Shown here: positions 26,001 through 33,115 of the stretch, in pieces
How positions within the stretch are numbered: the stretch's first letter is position 1
How the letters are laid out: each line of letters begins with the position of its first letter
From: Ciona savignyi
Taxonomy: Eukaryota > Chordata > Ascidiacea > Phlebobranchia > Cionidae
Length of the DNA: 64,000 nucleotides
NCBI GenBank assembly: GCA_000149265.1
Contig: CH003303.1
Span: 2,026-66,025 of the forward strand
Reading direction: 5' to 3'
Position numbers and translations under genes: made by a program
Notes under the pieces: generated by a model
What the model was told of the DNA's origin: nothing
What the model saw: the letters and a program-made list of their open reading frames with translations, nothing else
The model's database searches: none

Positions 26001-29000
26001 AGTAAATAGTGTTGTGGTTAATAAGTATTATGACATCACAGTATGTTGGGTCATCACCTCGCCCCCGTCGGTCAAGCGTCGGTGCCCACTCATCCGAATC
26101 GCTTGATTCGTCACACTTGAATGAACAGCTGCAGCTCAACGGTTCAACACATCCAGACGACCAACCTTCTATGACATCACAATCGTCCAGAACAGGGTGA
26201 CTGTGATGTAATAACACCACACCAGCAGTATAAGATGGAATATGCATTTTTATCCCAGTAAATGAAAAAATGCAATGGGCATTATCACAATTGTAAGATT
26301 ACTTTGCCCAAGTGTAAGACTCCTGTTAATTTACCGAGATTGTTCACTGTCAATTTACCATAACAATTGAAGTATATTGTATATGATTAAAGTTTCCAAT
26401 TTTTTTTGTATTTTGAACATTTATTTTTTGAGTTCAGGCAACGCTAAGTGCTTTGCCAACCACTACAACCTAAACAACCTTTTAGTTTGCACACTGCCCA
26501 CGCTCTTATCAATTTGACTGGAAGCATTAATAAGAATAGTAGGGTCATTGACGGAGCAACTTAACAATTTGACCCATTATTTGACCTGTATCTCCCATGC
26601 AGCACAAATCAAAGATCTGAGGTCGCCACACCGAATCCCGGGGATAAAATATCGAAGAGTGTGAGTCTGGGAGCCAATCTTCATGAGAAAAATCAGGTGG
26701 GAAGATTCGATGAAATCATATTGGGTAACAGCTTGTCATAACTGGGTAGTTGATCCATTAGGGATATCATACTTACCCCCTCCTTTTGTGGGGTCATTTC
26801 ACTTCTATGACGCAATGTTTTTACACATACCACCTATGCATGTGGGATCATTTCGCAACCATAACCCAATCTTATTACACATGCCCACTAAGAATGTGGC
26901 TTCATTTTACACACTTAAACCCTTTTCTTATAACACACAACCTTTCTTGGATTTTTCTTACATGCATAACCCCTCTCTTGTATGTGCACTGTACTTGCCC
27001 CCGCAATTAACCTTAAGTCAAAAGCTCCAATATATTATCGTTATAACCCCTCTCCCTCCCACAGCCCCATCAAAAGTCCACCCCTCGCCCCACTTCGTGC
27101 AACCGAGCTCAATCCACCGACAAACCAGAGAAGAAGAAGGGAAAACTGACGAGTCTCGTGGGAATCCGGAGTCGAAGTCAAAGCAGCAACCAAATAAGTA
27201 AAAATTTAATCTTAATGTCTGTGCAAAAGGTGGGGTCTTAACCCCCATTCACCGCGGTCATGTAGCACAAACATACGTTTGCCCCAAATACAAGCCTTAT
27301 CTTGTTTCTGCAGTTGCTAAATAATTTAATTGAATCTACAGAACCTTTCGTATATCGTACACATTTACACTACTTGGCCTATCCACACTCGAGGCCATAC
27401 AAACCCGCACACCACGACTGTGATACTAATTTCCTTAAACTACCCAGAGAGTGACCAGAAGTTGGGGAATTCCCCCAGAAGTTCAGAGTTCGGTGTCCAG
27501 CCTGAGTTGAGCAGAGAGGGCAGTAGAGGGTCGGCTTCTGGCTCCTTACCCAGCCTTGTATCGGAGAGTTCGTCGTAAGTTTCCTGTGTTACCCTATGTG
27601 TATGGTCGAGTTAGACATGTTTATTTAATAAAGGTGTCATTTTACATTGGCTAATGTGAAATCCACATTGAATAATTTATAGTGATTGTTATTGTTAGGT
27701 AATTAGTAGAAAATATCTTTTTGTTAGAGGAGTGATAACTGTATCTTTCTTTAACAGTTTTTTTTTATATAACTTATGCCTATTGTCCAGTTGTTTGAGC
27801 TATAACACAGTGTTGTATAGGATCAGAGACAGCTACAGTTTTTTTAAACTATCTATCGACTTGGTTCAAGCAATGTTTGTTAAGTGCATTGCCCACGGAG
27901 TCAAGCGATGAGCCAGCGACCAGTATTAATCACATAACCTCCCGACTTATGGTCCCGTTAACTTCCCTTCCAACCACAGCACTGTCGGCAAAACACTTCA
28001 AGATTTTGTGGGTGGTCTCGGCCCGGGACAGGTGGTAGGACGACAAACGCTTGCTGCAAGCTCATTGGGCGATCTTGAGGTATATTATGACATCATAATT
28101 AATTTACAAACTTTGTAGTTAAAGTAAACTTAGTTTTTTTTTAAATGTTACGAATATAAAAAATAAATTGTATAATTAGTTTTATTTGCTTTTGTGAAAG
28201 CAACATAATTAAAATTATCAAGTCATAAATGCAATGTCACAATGACGCAAAACTTTATTTGTTTGTCTCCAGTTGAGTTTCTACGAAACGCGTGGTCAAC
28301 TCGAAGTCCAAGTGATCCGGGCAAGGAATCTCGTTCCCAAAGCAAATTCCAAAGTTCTACCAGGTGAGTGTTTGATACGACATTCTAGGGAATAGGTAGT
28401 TTGTCATAATGTGATGAGATTACCTTGATAATATTAGGGTCATACTAATGGTGGATGGGTTGTCGATTCCTGACTTATTTTTGTAACTGGGCTAAGTTTT
28501 AAACCCATAATGGAGTTGTGCCTGAGAACGTTTTTGATATAGAATTCTCTAAATTTATCGTTCGCGTTAAGCATTAGACTACACAACTGACTTAAATAAT
28601 AACTTAATTGTCCGACCAGTTAGTCTGGTGGTTTATTGCACAACACCTTTCAATCGTAAGGTTACAGGTGCAAAACTGGTCGCTAGTTAGTCGGTTGTGT
28701 CCTTGGGCAAGGCACTTTACGGACATTGCTTGTACCCAGCGGATTAGTGTGTTCTACGAAATTAAAGGAACATGTCTATCATACACAACACACTACAATA
28801 GCTCCGGCAACCCGACGGTGGGCATAAGGTGATCTAATGATTTCTCCTTGGTTTTTCCATTCACGGGGATAAACAAGAATATCATATCCTATTCTTAAGG
28901 CAAAGTTTAAAATCATTTGTTTGTATAATTTGCACTGAACATTAAAGTAAGCTTAACATACGTCAAAAATATAGAACCGCCCATTCTAACCCCACCCATC

Positions 29001-29754
29001 CACCCTTTTCCCAGCGCCCTATGTGAAGGTTTACCTGATGTTCGGAATGCAATGTATTTCGAAGAAGAAAACAAAGATTGCTCGACGCACATTAGACCCA
29101 GTGTTCCACCAAACCATGAACTTTGATCCAACACAATACGGACACTGTGTTCAAGTAAGTGATTCGGCAACACTGTTTGCAACGGTTGTCACTTAAATGT
29201 GATTAAAAAGCTTTGTGATGCGTTCTTTTATAAATAAGATATTCATGTTTTATCCATAGGTGATGCTATCACACTAGCAATCATCAGATTACCTCGCGTC
29301 CACTTCCGGAGCTATTGCAGTGTTGTATATGATTTAGACGTTTCTTTAATTTTAGTTCACCTACTAATCCACTACGGTCCTCGCGATATCCTCTGATTGC
29401 CTTCCTTAAGGTTATCACATACGTAGCATTTCGCTGGATTCGATCCAACAGTCTTTTAGTTGATATACAATGCTCTATCCTACCGAGCTACCTTACTAGA
29501 CGTAAATGGAGGTTCCTTGTTAATTAGTATTTTTCGTTCAGGTTATAGTGTGGGGCGATTACGGCCGCATGGACCACAAGGCTTTCATGGGAGTGGCCCA
29601 AGTTAAACTCGAGAACCTGGACTTGAGTCGCAACACAATCGGTTGGTACCGTCTCTTCCCCACCACTTCTCTTATCGACGCTGCCTCTCTCGGCAGCACA
29701 AGACCCGGCTCAATGACGTCATTGGACAGTGAAGCGACAACAATGCGTAACTAA
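986..29754 (+). CDS. RIMS: RIM (regulating synaptic membrane exocytosis) active-zone scaffold, 27 visible exons
   Basis: RIM organises the presynaptic active zone: it binds Rab3, Munc13, ELKS, RIM-BP and calcium channels to prime vesicles. Exons phased by eye with GT-AG borders: 986-1102, 4940-5063 (or 5009), 5336-5521, 5949-6011, 6245-6377, 6549-7276, 7935-8074, 8711-8826, 9138-9268, 9631-9735, 10373-10638, 11522-11641, gap, 12075-12135, 12577-12756, 22224-22347, 22641-22819, 23242-23405, 24049-24338, 24487-24626, 26042-26196, 26603-26696, 27065-27197, 27448-27574, 27980-28079, 28273-28363, 29015-29154, 29542-29754. Together they give about 1,470 codons. Domain order matches vertebrate RIM1/2: zinc finger, linker, PDZ, C2A, linker, C2B. 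The start codon and Rab3-binding helix lie upstream of the window, and one PDZ exon is lost in the N gap. Linker exons are less certain than domain exons, but all phases join without stops. Tunicates probably have one RIM for the vertebrate RIMS1/2 pair (inference). Confidence 0.93.
1800..2160. repeat. degenerate minisatellite of about 24 bp in RIM intron
   Basis: Irregular tandem copies of GTGATTCGTGAAAAATATGA with many substitutions and short deletions. The 139-residue open frame on the minus strand over this tract (Ile/His/Asn rich) is a by-product of the repeat. Confidence 0.8.
3037..3062. repeat. (TA)n microsatellite
   Basis: About 12 perfect TA dinucleotides inside the RIM intron. Confidence 0.95.
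5745..5930 (-). mobile_element. tRNA-derived SINE remnant, minus orientation
   Basis: Contains the family's landmarks in reverse: CAGTCATCAGACTAATAAC, then CTTGCGACCAGTTTCGTTCC and AACCCACTAAGCTATTCAG. It lies in the RIM intron between exons 5336-5521 and 5949-6011. Confidence 0.55.
6549..7276 (+). CDS. RIMS: RIM long linker exon (disordered, Ser/Pro/basic rich)
   Basis: This 728-nt exon is the largest of the gene and encodes about 242 residues of low-complexity linker between the zinc finger and PDZ. It is rich in Ser, Pro, Thr, Lys and Arg and contains a short internal repeat in which PNDTKR recurs three times. Vertebrate RIM has a similarly disordered, phosphorylatable linker here, but I see no residue-level match. 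The exon joins in phase to 6245-6377 (ending ATR) and to 7935-8074, which carries SLSDTEG. It could be alternatively spliced; the sequence does not say. Confidence 0.8.
7935..10638 (+). CDS. RIMS: RIM linker exons before PDZ
   Basis: Five exons (7935-8074, 8711-8826, 9138-9268, 9631-9735, 10373-10638) encode the second half of the linker. Three stretches recall vertebrate RIM: SLSDTEG; an acidic segment SLSSTDEE followed by TPDYSSCDD, close to the vertebrate SSSEEE/TPEYTSCDD segment; and RDSGIDTGG, close to KDSGVDTCSS, just before the PDZ. The exon at 8711 has a run of five histidines near its end. All phases join cleanly. The lineup with vertebrate RIM makes these real coding exons rather than chance ORFs. 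Confidence 0.87.
10750..10910 (-). mobile_element. SINE remnant, minus orientation
   Basis: Carries GGCAATCGTCAGATCACCTC, the GCCCACC stretch and ATTGCAGTGTGTTGTG, all diagnostic of the local SINE family read in reverse. In RIM intron before the PDZ. Confidence 0.6.
11522..12756 (+). CDS. RIMS: RIM PDZ domain exons, one hidden in an assembly gap
   Basis: Exon 11522-11641 begins QPVSWQPSPDGKFLIGRM and ends GPILGLK, the start of the RIM PDZ, which binds ELKS and calcium-channel tails. The exon carrying the central PDZ strands and helix is missing and must lie in or beside the 100-N gap at 11975-12074. Exon 12075-12135 resumes with SFDDVYEAVLASK, and 12577-12756 continues VELMVSRKIEDTPRIPDP, then ESSSSSFESQK, the conserved tail after the RIM PDZ. 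The last exon ends in phase 0 and joins directly to the C2A exon 9.5 kb downstream. Confidence 0.92.
11755..11974. repeat. minisatellite abutting the assembly gap
   Basis: Tandem units of about 36 bp (variants of GGTTGTTGGGGTTAATATGT plus GGGTGACATCTGCA) run into the N block. The array probably caused the assembly break that removed the central PDZ exon. Confidence 0.85.
11975..12074. other. assembly gap of exactly 100 N
   Basis: One hundred N, the conventional filler for a gap of unknown size. From the RIM fold, one exon encoding about 45 residues of the PDZ core should lie here. Confidence 0.97.
12185..12450 (-). mobile_element. SINE remnant, minus orientation
   Basis: AGGACACGACCGATTAGTTT, AAGCAATGCCCTAACCCACT and AAGTTATTCAG match the reverse of the SINE body (GGTTGTGTCCTTGGGCAAGG and the tRNA-like head). 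In the RIM intron between PDZ exons. Confidence 0.55.
12829..14759 (+). pseudogene. LINE A ORF2, RT domain, interrupted by insertion
   Basis: About 640 residues of an L1/Tx1-clade reverse transcriptase, open throughout, with all RT blocks visible including the YADD catalytic box. The open frame begins slightly upstream in RIM intron sequence by chance. The protein is cut where LINE B landed and resumes near 20340. Confidence 0.9.
16078..19038 (-). CDS. LINE B ORF2: endonuclease plus reverse transcriptase, intact
   Basis: 986 residues, uninterrupted. The N-terminal AP-like endonuclease shows SLNIRSL, PEVIAITETW, RGGGVGLYIR, ILLGDLNYDL and SDHLPV. The RT follows with YRPISLLPSFSKILEKL, FGFRKGHSTSYA, GVFLDLSKAFDTIDH, GVPQGSILGPLLFLIYINDL and the catalytic MFADDTS. 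No RNase H is seen, as usual for CR1/L2. It nicks the target and copies its own RNA in place. The start could lie slightly downstream of 19038; the endonuclease begins about residue 28. Confidence 0.93.
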   Translation of the reverse strand: MTSVRCPELYITSEECKSHLFTNHQGFSTLSLNIRSLTNPNNFNKLEALVSSLKFKPEVIAITETWIVANQTGHYSSLPGYVFLSNSRSKSRGGGVGLYIRSDLNFQVMDCLTVMEERIFESLFVVFPDIFPQHSTKLKSSLTYGVIYRSPKLDSESNALFLHNLSNTLEKIESRDSQCILLGDLNYDLLKENNNNNITNFTNLMHDYCYQSVINKPTRITDSGATVIDHIWSTFDPTILKSGIITDSISDHLPVIMTINTEITKTCTELSSRSFTNLNTTIFNNNIQNLDLHEIFCESDPDTAYTKLIDQYNVEFENCFPIIHLKSKKAQNQWYTIKIAQLNKTKQKLYKKFIRKKTMQCKDEFVTARNIYNREIRGAKKNHYRKLFESNRKNMKATWRSINSLLGRQSQPTSKFFEINGRMTNDPVTIANQFNDHFSNVASELVKNIPQSTSLPSDYLGPQSPSSIYIFPTSPLEIQAIIHEMKSKSSSGIDNIPSKLVKSTPNNILQALTHIFNLSLQSGKFVNAFKSAEVIPIYKKGKHTSVNNYRPISLLPSFSKILEKLMYNRTHSFLKQNNFFHNHQFGFRKGHSTSYASNVLVNLLSDQMEKKKSVLGVFLDLSKAFDTIDHKILLNKLSHCGIRGVALRWFTSYLSNRRQIVNFNGVLSSNMNSVTLGVPQGSILGPLLFLIYINDLPNCLKHSETIMFADDTSIFTPGPNQSVICQNANNDLERVSTWLSTNKLVLNIDKTKFMYFSSSTKPELLPSSIIINNYQIEQVNSFKFLGLTIDNRLSWKPHMLNLAKKINTNLIMVRKIRPLIDRSSLLSLYHSLILSHIQYCISSWCFGNNQILAKLQRVCNKYIRMIFNLGKRENTVKTMQQHQLLTIYDMHKLEILSIMHRCNYQKLPTALLQSIQLKPMTTRMTTRSKTKFAIPFCSKTISQQSIKYIGPKYWHQLPIKIREIQPHHKFIKAVKQHLLNDPHPLP
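19200..19418 (-). CDS. LINE B small ORF with PHD-like zinc finger
   Basis: 72 residues with CFCKSCSKLI, then CDNCKSNYHYKCL: a Cys-rich pattern like the PHD fingers found in ORF1 of CR1/L2 elements. It lies between the coiled-coil ORF1 and ORF2 in another frame. It is either the C-terminal half of ORF1 after a frame break or a separate small ORF. Confidence 0.6.
   Translation of the reverse strand: MASYLTHSMSTPKRCFCKSCSKLIRINQNFIKCDNCKSNYHYKCLTDVSNYSHISVNNIKKQLAPSISNWLL
19494..20216 (-). CDS. LINE B ORF1, coiled-coil/RRM-like part
   Basis: 240 residues: an N-terminal heptad-rich stretch (about residues 9-100, with DERIDDLEQYGRRNCLVLHG at its end), then an RRM-like and C-terminal domain resembling the L1 ORF1 (Transposase_22) fold with VKFVHRIVRNQIFAAKR. 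Such proteins are RNA-binding chaperones of the retrotransposition particle. It stops shortly before a separate frame with a zinc finger, so ORF1 may be broken or bipartite. Confidence 0.75.
   Translation of the reverse strand: MCTVPESEKEMEATMLGKLAAMEEAMKNIQGKQEIIEAKLDNKSPDTAPVSSISDSTVTAREVAEMRSSLNGLEASMKELRAMLQRTDERIDDLEQYGRRNCLVLHGCQDIPKDHRFLGYVLAIFNKLHLPFPISPAQIDIAHVLPTKNGRTPIIVKFVHRIVRNQIFAAKRHLKGTKMAITESLTARRLRIMEKAKEAFGFRMVWTINGVINAMVNNKRQVINRLSDITALLACNSSST
20217..20863 (+). pseudogene. LINE A ORF2, C-terminal part after the insertion
   Basis: From about 20337 the frame reads FTNLERDRNYKIAHNAYHF and GDWYRDK, then a zinc-knuckle-like NCKFCGNETDNIRHILTECQ. It lines up with the C-terminus of the related LINE at 44234-46219 (NVDRDIAYKIARNLLPHGDW, CKFCRN, HILTTC). 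The first about 120 bp are not in the same frame, so there is at least one frameshift besides the insertion. Confidence 0.88.
21895..22150. repeat. minisatellite of about 21 bp before the RIM C2A exon
   Basis: About 11 units of variants of AAACCCTATTATAAACCCAC. It superficially recalls telomeric CCCTAA but is AT-rich and irregular. It ends about 75 bp before the acceptor at 22223. Confidence 0.9.
22224..23405 (+). CDS. RIMS: RIM C2A domain exons
   Basis: Three exons (22224-22347, 22641-22819, 23242-23405) encode a C2 fold: VRLWLDPPTQQLYVTVLQAT, then RNPYIKMHLLP, KRRSKTAKKTLNPAWNQSFVY, EITLWDLDRS and FLGE, then LLIDLGLARLDDTTQWFEL. The order and wording follow vertebrate RIM C2A. The first loop reads TGLTYRDGG and lacks the multiple aspartates of calcium-binding C2 domains, consistent with the calcium-independent C2A known for RIM. 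The donor at 23405|23406 rather than 23398|23399 keeps the frame into the next exon. Confidence 0.93.
22860..23138. mobile_element. hAT-like MITE, copy 1, in RIM intron
   Basis: Ends read CAAGGATGTCCAACCTGCGG and, inverted at the other end, CAGGGATGTCCAACTATTT. The first about 13 bp form the inverted repeat. Non-coding, 279 bp, with GCGGCCC at both sides. A nearly identical sequence lies at 60426-60729. Flanking 8-mers (GTTCACAC/GTTTATAC) are similar but not identical. Confidence 0.75.
24049..27574 (+). CDS. RIMS: RIM inter-C2 linker exons
   Basis: Six exons (24049-24338, 24487-24626, 26042-26196, 26603-26696, 27065-27197, 27448-27574) encode a His-, Pro-, Ser- and Arg-rich linker between the C2 domains, where vertebrate RIM binds RIM-BP and liprin. 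Segments include PPLPHHRDLPPRRR (a candidate SH3 ligand), SSPRPRRSS, SKSVSLGANL, and KKKGKLTSLVGIRSRSQSS. The phases agree throughout, but sequence match to vertebrates is weak. The exon at 26042 uses an acceptor that belongs to the preceding 39-bp minisatellite. Confidence 0.78.
24660..26041. repeat. 36/39-bp minisatellite filling a RIM intron
   Basis: About 36 units, each ending ATTATGACATCACAG. Early and late units start TGAATAGTG or TAAATAGTG and middle ones TATGTTGTG. Unit lengths are 36 or 39, so frame is kept. A higher-order repeat of three units (117 bp) recurs between about 25030 and 25400. The last unit's CAG at 26039-26041 is the acceptor of the RIM exon at 26042. Confidence 0.95.
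27790..27979 (-). mobile_element. SINE remnant, minus orientation, next to a RIM acceptor
   Basis: Reverse copy of the local SINE: ACACAGTGTTGTATAGGAT, GTGCATTGCCCACGGAGTCA and CCAGCGACCAGT are recognisable. It ends at or close to the acceptor at 27979, so SINE sequence may now form part of the branch-point and pyrimidine region. Confidence 0.5.
27980..29754 (+). CDS. RIMS: RIM C2B domain exons and C-terminus
   Basis: Four exons (27980-28079, 28273-28363, 29015-29154, 29542-29754) encode QDFVGGLGPGQVVGRQTLA, GQLEVQVIRARNLVPKANS, APYVKVYLMFGMQ with KKKTKIARRTLDPVF, and VIVWGDYGRMDHKAFMGVAQ, ending in a serine-rich tail and TAA at 29752. This is the signature RIM C2B domain, which binds PIP2, liprin-alpha and synaptotagmin without calcium. 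The start of each exon completes the codon of the one before. Confidence 0.95.
28611..28900 (+). mobile_element. tRNA-derived SINE, plus orientation, in RIM intron
   Basis: Shares with the copy at 56164 the diverged tRNA-like head (box A TTAGTCTGGTGG, CCTTTCAATCGTAAGG, box B-like GGTGCAAAACT), then GTCGGTTGTGTCCTTGGGCA and CCATTCACGGGGATAAA, ending in a TATCC-like tail. Confidence 0.85.
29240..29505 (-). mobile_element. SINE remnant, minus orientation
   Basis: Carries GCAATCATCAGATTACCTCG, CGGAGCTATTGCAGTGTTG and, at the far end, TCTATCCTACCGAGCTACC, the reverse of a tRNA-like head. It lies in the last RIM intron. Confidence 0.65.
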
Positions 29755-31441
29755 CTTCAACCACACACCTACATATCTCTCTGTCTTCCTCTTAACCTAC
29801 AAACCCAATTCCCCTCATACTTTCTTGCCCGACAACGAGATTCAGTACTACACATTCCAAACTCTCCGCAATAACAATGTACTACTGCGTTTTTATTGTG
29901 CAATAACTGTGTCTGCTGGTAACACACGTCCAATACTCGGTTTAAAGTAGCTGTGCAATACGTTCGTTTTATTTGCACAACGCTTCGTGTGCTTTCCTTG
30001 AATTAAACCTATATCTCGTTGCATGCGTGTACGTGTGCCACCACTCGTAAATACGAGATCTGGTTTTGTGCTTTCCCTATGGCCTATGGTATCGCGGGCA
30101 TCAAAAATGCAAGAAACGTTTTCACAGCACTGGCCATGGTTGGTCTAACTCGTTTCTATCGTAGGAAGATATTAAAACATTAAATTTGGTTGAATAAGAT
30201 GGACACACTGTTTCACTTCTTATAAAACACCCATATATAAACAATTCGTTAACTGCTTGTTTTGCTTATTGTGTTCTACAGTTTGCTAACAGTAAGCCCT
30301 AATTGCATTGAACAATTGATGCAAATAACTTAGTACCACTTGACAAAGTTTAAACTTAGGATGATTAGGTATACGAATGAACACTTAAAACTATTCTATA
30401 GTGTCCTTAATCTTAGCAACAGAGTTGTAATTGGAAGGTTTACTGCCAGATTTTTGCCGGTCTAAGTTTCCAACCAATGGCAGGCTCATCACCAAGACCT
30501 TATTTTATATGAGTCGTTCGTTTAATCATTCGTCCACAACCGTTTTCCACATCCAGTTTCGAAACTCTTGTGCTCCTCCAACTCGACACTTGCACCTGAA
30601 CAGCCTCAACAAATTTGGCTTTCCGACCTCAATACAAACTCTCCATCAGTTGTTTAAATTATAAAAACCCCTATCTCAGCCATACTGAATCCTTTCTTAA
30701 CAGAAAGTTTCGTTATTTAATAATTTTCGCGTTTATGAAAAGTCTAGTTCTTGATCAATCACATGTGCCCATGATAGAGGTGAGCGTTCTTGTATTAAGC
30801 AACCTGTTTTCCGGGAAAAGCCTGTTCACATGTTACATCCGCTCGTTGGGCTACAGCTTGAACACCAAATGATGACTTCTCTCATAACAAAGACCGTTAT
30901 TAGGTAGAATTCCGTATATTATTCGATTAAGCAAACCATTTAGGCACAGAAACGTAACATGACAGTATGCATGTTAGTCTATTTGGACACAGAACCGTTG
31001 TTTCATTTCCGCGAAAAAATATTCGATAGATTAACTCGCCTAATGTCGGGTTACTAGCGCTAATGTAGTATGGTATGTGAATGAGACGTTGTTACTGTAT
31101 TAGTACAATCCATCAAGCCTCTGAGTTTTGGCCATCTTCAACAAGTGTCGTGTTCTTGGGTCAAACCGATTGAGCTGTTCTACCGTCTCACAACTTACCA
31201 ATCCGGATAATTGCAAGAATTTTCATTTTAAATTGTCATAACTGACGTTACGCTATTTAAGGAATTAAAATAACCGGAATAATCATTTCTTTTATACAAA
31301 TTGGTAAAGAAAAAATAATAATACTCTTAGTTAACAACCATGATACCACCCGTCATCCGATTTACACACAATTAGAAAACCAGTTGGTAACTGTGACGCA
31401 GTTAGAATGTGTTTATAAAGCAATTGTTGGCTGTTTGTCGG

Positions 31442-31701
31442 GGGTGCCTCCACTAAATACTACAGGACCGTTTGGATCGCTCGGAGCGCTTGGATCACTT
31501 AGATTGCTATAGAAAGTAATTCTAACCCTGTCCCAAACACTAATCTCAAATCCAGAACTAACTTCAACCCCAACCCCAACCCTAACATTAATATTACGGC
31601 TTTTGTAATTACGAAGTATAGTAAGCGATCCAAGCGATTCAAGCCTTCCATGCGATCCAAGCGGTCCTGTAGTATTTGGAGCCTCTAAATTAGAGGTACC
31701 G
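31442..31701. mobile_element. TIR MITE with 9-bp target duplication
   Basis: Flanked by GTTTGTCGG at 31433-31441 and 31702-31710. The two ends are inverted copies: AATACTACAGGACCGTTTGG at the left and the reverse of CCAAGCGGTCCTGTAGTATT at the right, about 40 bp with small gaps. No coding capacity. A 9-bp duplication would fit a Mutator-like origin, 8 bp a hAT; the terminal bases are ambiguous. Confidence 0.8.
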
Positions 31702-31904
31702 GTTTGTCGGCAGGTGCTTTTTTATTGTCTAAGTATTAAGTAGTCATTCATACAGTCTACAGATAAATTATATTATTGGCTTCTAAATATGCAAGATACC
31801 TGTTAAGCATCAAATTTTGCTGAGAGATAACCTTCTTTCATGTAGTCACGGATGGGATGTTACTATTTGTTCCAACAGCAGGATGACGAATTGTTTGCAT
31901 TATA

Positions 31905-32025
31905 GGCAGTGTGTAGGCAGTGTGGGTGATGTGTAGGCAGTGTAGGCAGTGTGGGTGGTGTGGGAACTGTGCAGGCAGTGCGTGTAGTGTGCAGGCAGTG
32001 TGTAGGCAGTGTGGGTAGTGTGTCA
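31905..32025. repeat. short minisatellite (TAGGCAGTGTG-like)
   Basis: About ten irregular units of 8-12 bp built on GTAGGCAGTGTGGGTGGTGT. Confidence 0.85.
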
Positions 32026-32240
32026 GAGTTATTAGGGTTAGGCTAAGGGTTTAAAGTGTGCCCACACTGGGTATTTAGAGTCACCCTTTAACAGAATAGA
32101 AAATTGTTCACTTTTTTGAAAGTGTGCAAAAAGAAATCACAAAAAAAAGATATTTTATTAAGTCATTTACTGACTATACTCTTGATTACCTGTGACTTAC
32201 TAAAATTTTATGTCGCTACCAATACGATTAGTCTGTTGCC

Positions 32241-32356
32241 GCGGATGCCTCAAATTACTACGAGTCGCTTGGATCCTGTACTTTGGCCCAACTCTAACCC
32301 TTACCCTCTAAGCGCTTTAAATGATCCAAGCAATCCTGTAGCAATAAGAGGTACCG
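32241..32356. mobile_element. second, shorter copy of the same TIR MITE
   Basis: Starts GCGGATGCCTCAAATTACTA and ends with the inverse of GGTACCTCTTATTGCTACAG. Flanked by TGTTGCC at 32234-32240 and 32357-32363. The ends match the element at 31442, so both belong to one family. Confidence 0.7.
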
Positions 32357-32937
32357 TGTTGCCATGGGTATAAGTACAACGTGATTGCCCAGTGAGTGTA
32401 AGAAGTAGTTGGTAAATCAGTGTACTTTCCCTGTTTTTTACACAATTTTGAGCTCGGTATATATAATTTTTTGTAAATAAGATTTCACACTCTTATTTTT
32501 ATTATTCCTTATGTATTTAATTTCTATTTTTTCAATTGTTATTAGGTAGCTTTTGGTTCGATAACCACATGTTTTATTTGTCCTATAGTTTAACTATGTA
32601 TTTTCATATGATTGAAGAGTTTATCATGTGTAGTGCTTCAAATGTTTGTGTTCACTCACATGGTTATCTTTCTACGTCCACATATCAAATTCATGAAATG
32701 TGTTAAGTATGGCAAATTTCAATGAGATGGTCAGGCATTTCCAAGATAAAACACAGTACAGCACTGTAAAAAATATTAGGTATGACTTCTAAACAATCAT
32801 TTTTTGTTACAAAATGACGAAACTTGGGCTGTCATACCTGTGGTGTTCCATTGCCATGCTTACCAGATTTGTAAGGTGCCTACTTTTGCTTAAGCTTTTT
32901 AACTAACTATTAAAAGCATTTAGTACAAGAAGGGTTG

Positions 32938-33115
32938 TGTTGTGTATTTATTTCGTATTTATGACGTCATTATTCGGTTGACTGATTTTATGTTTAATCA
33001 CGTGACTTTGTTGTTCTTTGTGACCTTGGGCCTAACGTGGCTTGCCCATATACCCGATTATAGTCCAGTGTTACTTTTTGCCTCCTGCACGCAATAAACT
33101 GCTGAATATATAACA
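32938..33115 (+). repeat. 5' LTR of the Ty3/gypsy element
   Basis: 178 bp, TG...CA, with an AATAAA signal near its 3' end. The bases just after it (TGG close behind) fit the start of a tRNA primer-binding site. Confidence 0.95.

Larger units (their letters stand above)
29755..32932. other. RIM 3' flank, no further gene seen
   Basis: About 3.2 kb downstream of the RIM stop. Part is presumably a long 3' UTR, but I cannot place the poly(A) site. It contains two related TIR elements (31442-31701 and 32241-32356) and a short minisatellite (31905-32025). Open frames here are short and without domains. Confidence 0.6.

Noticed and set aside
26683-27201. 172-residue plus-strand ORF
   Set aside because: It overlaps RIM exon 27065-27197 in a different frame from the one that joins the neighbouring RIM exons, and the rest is intron.
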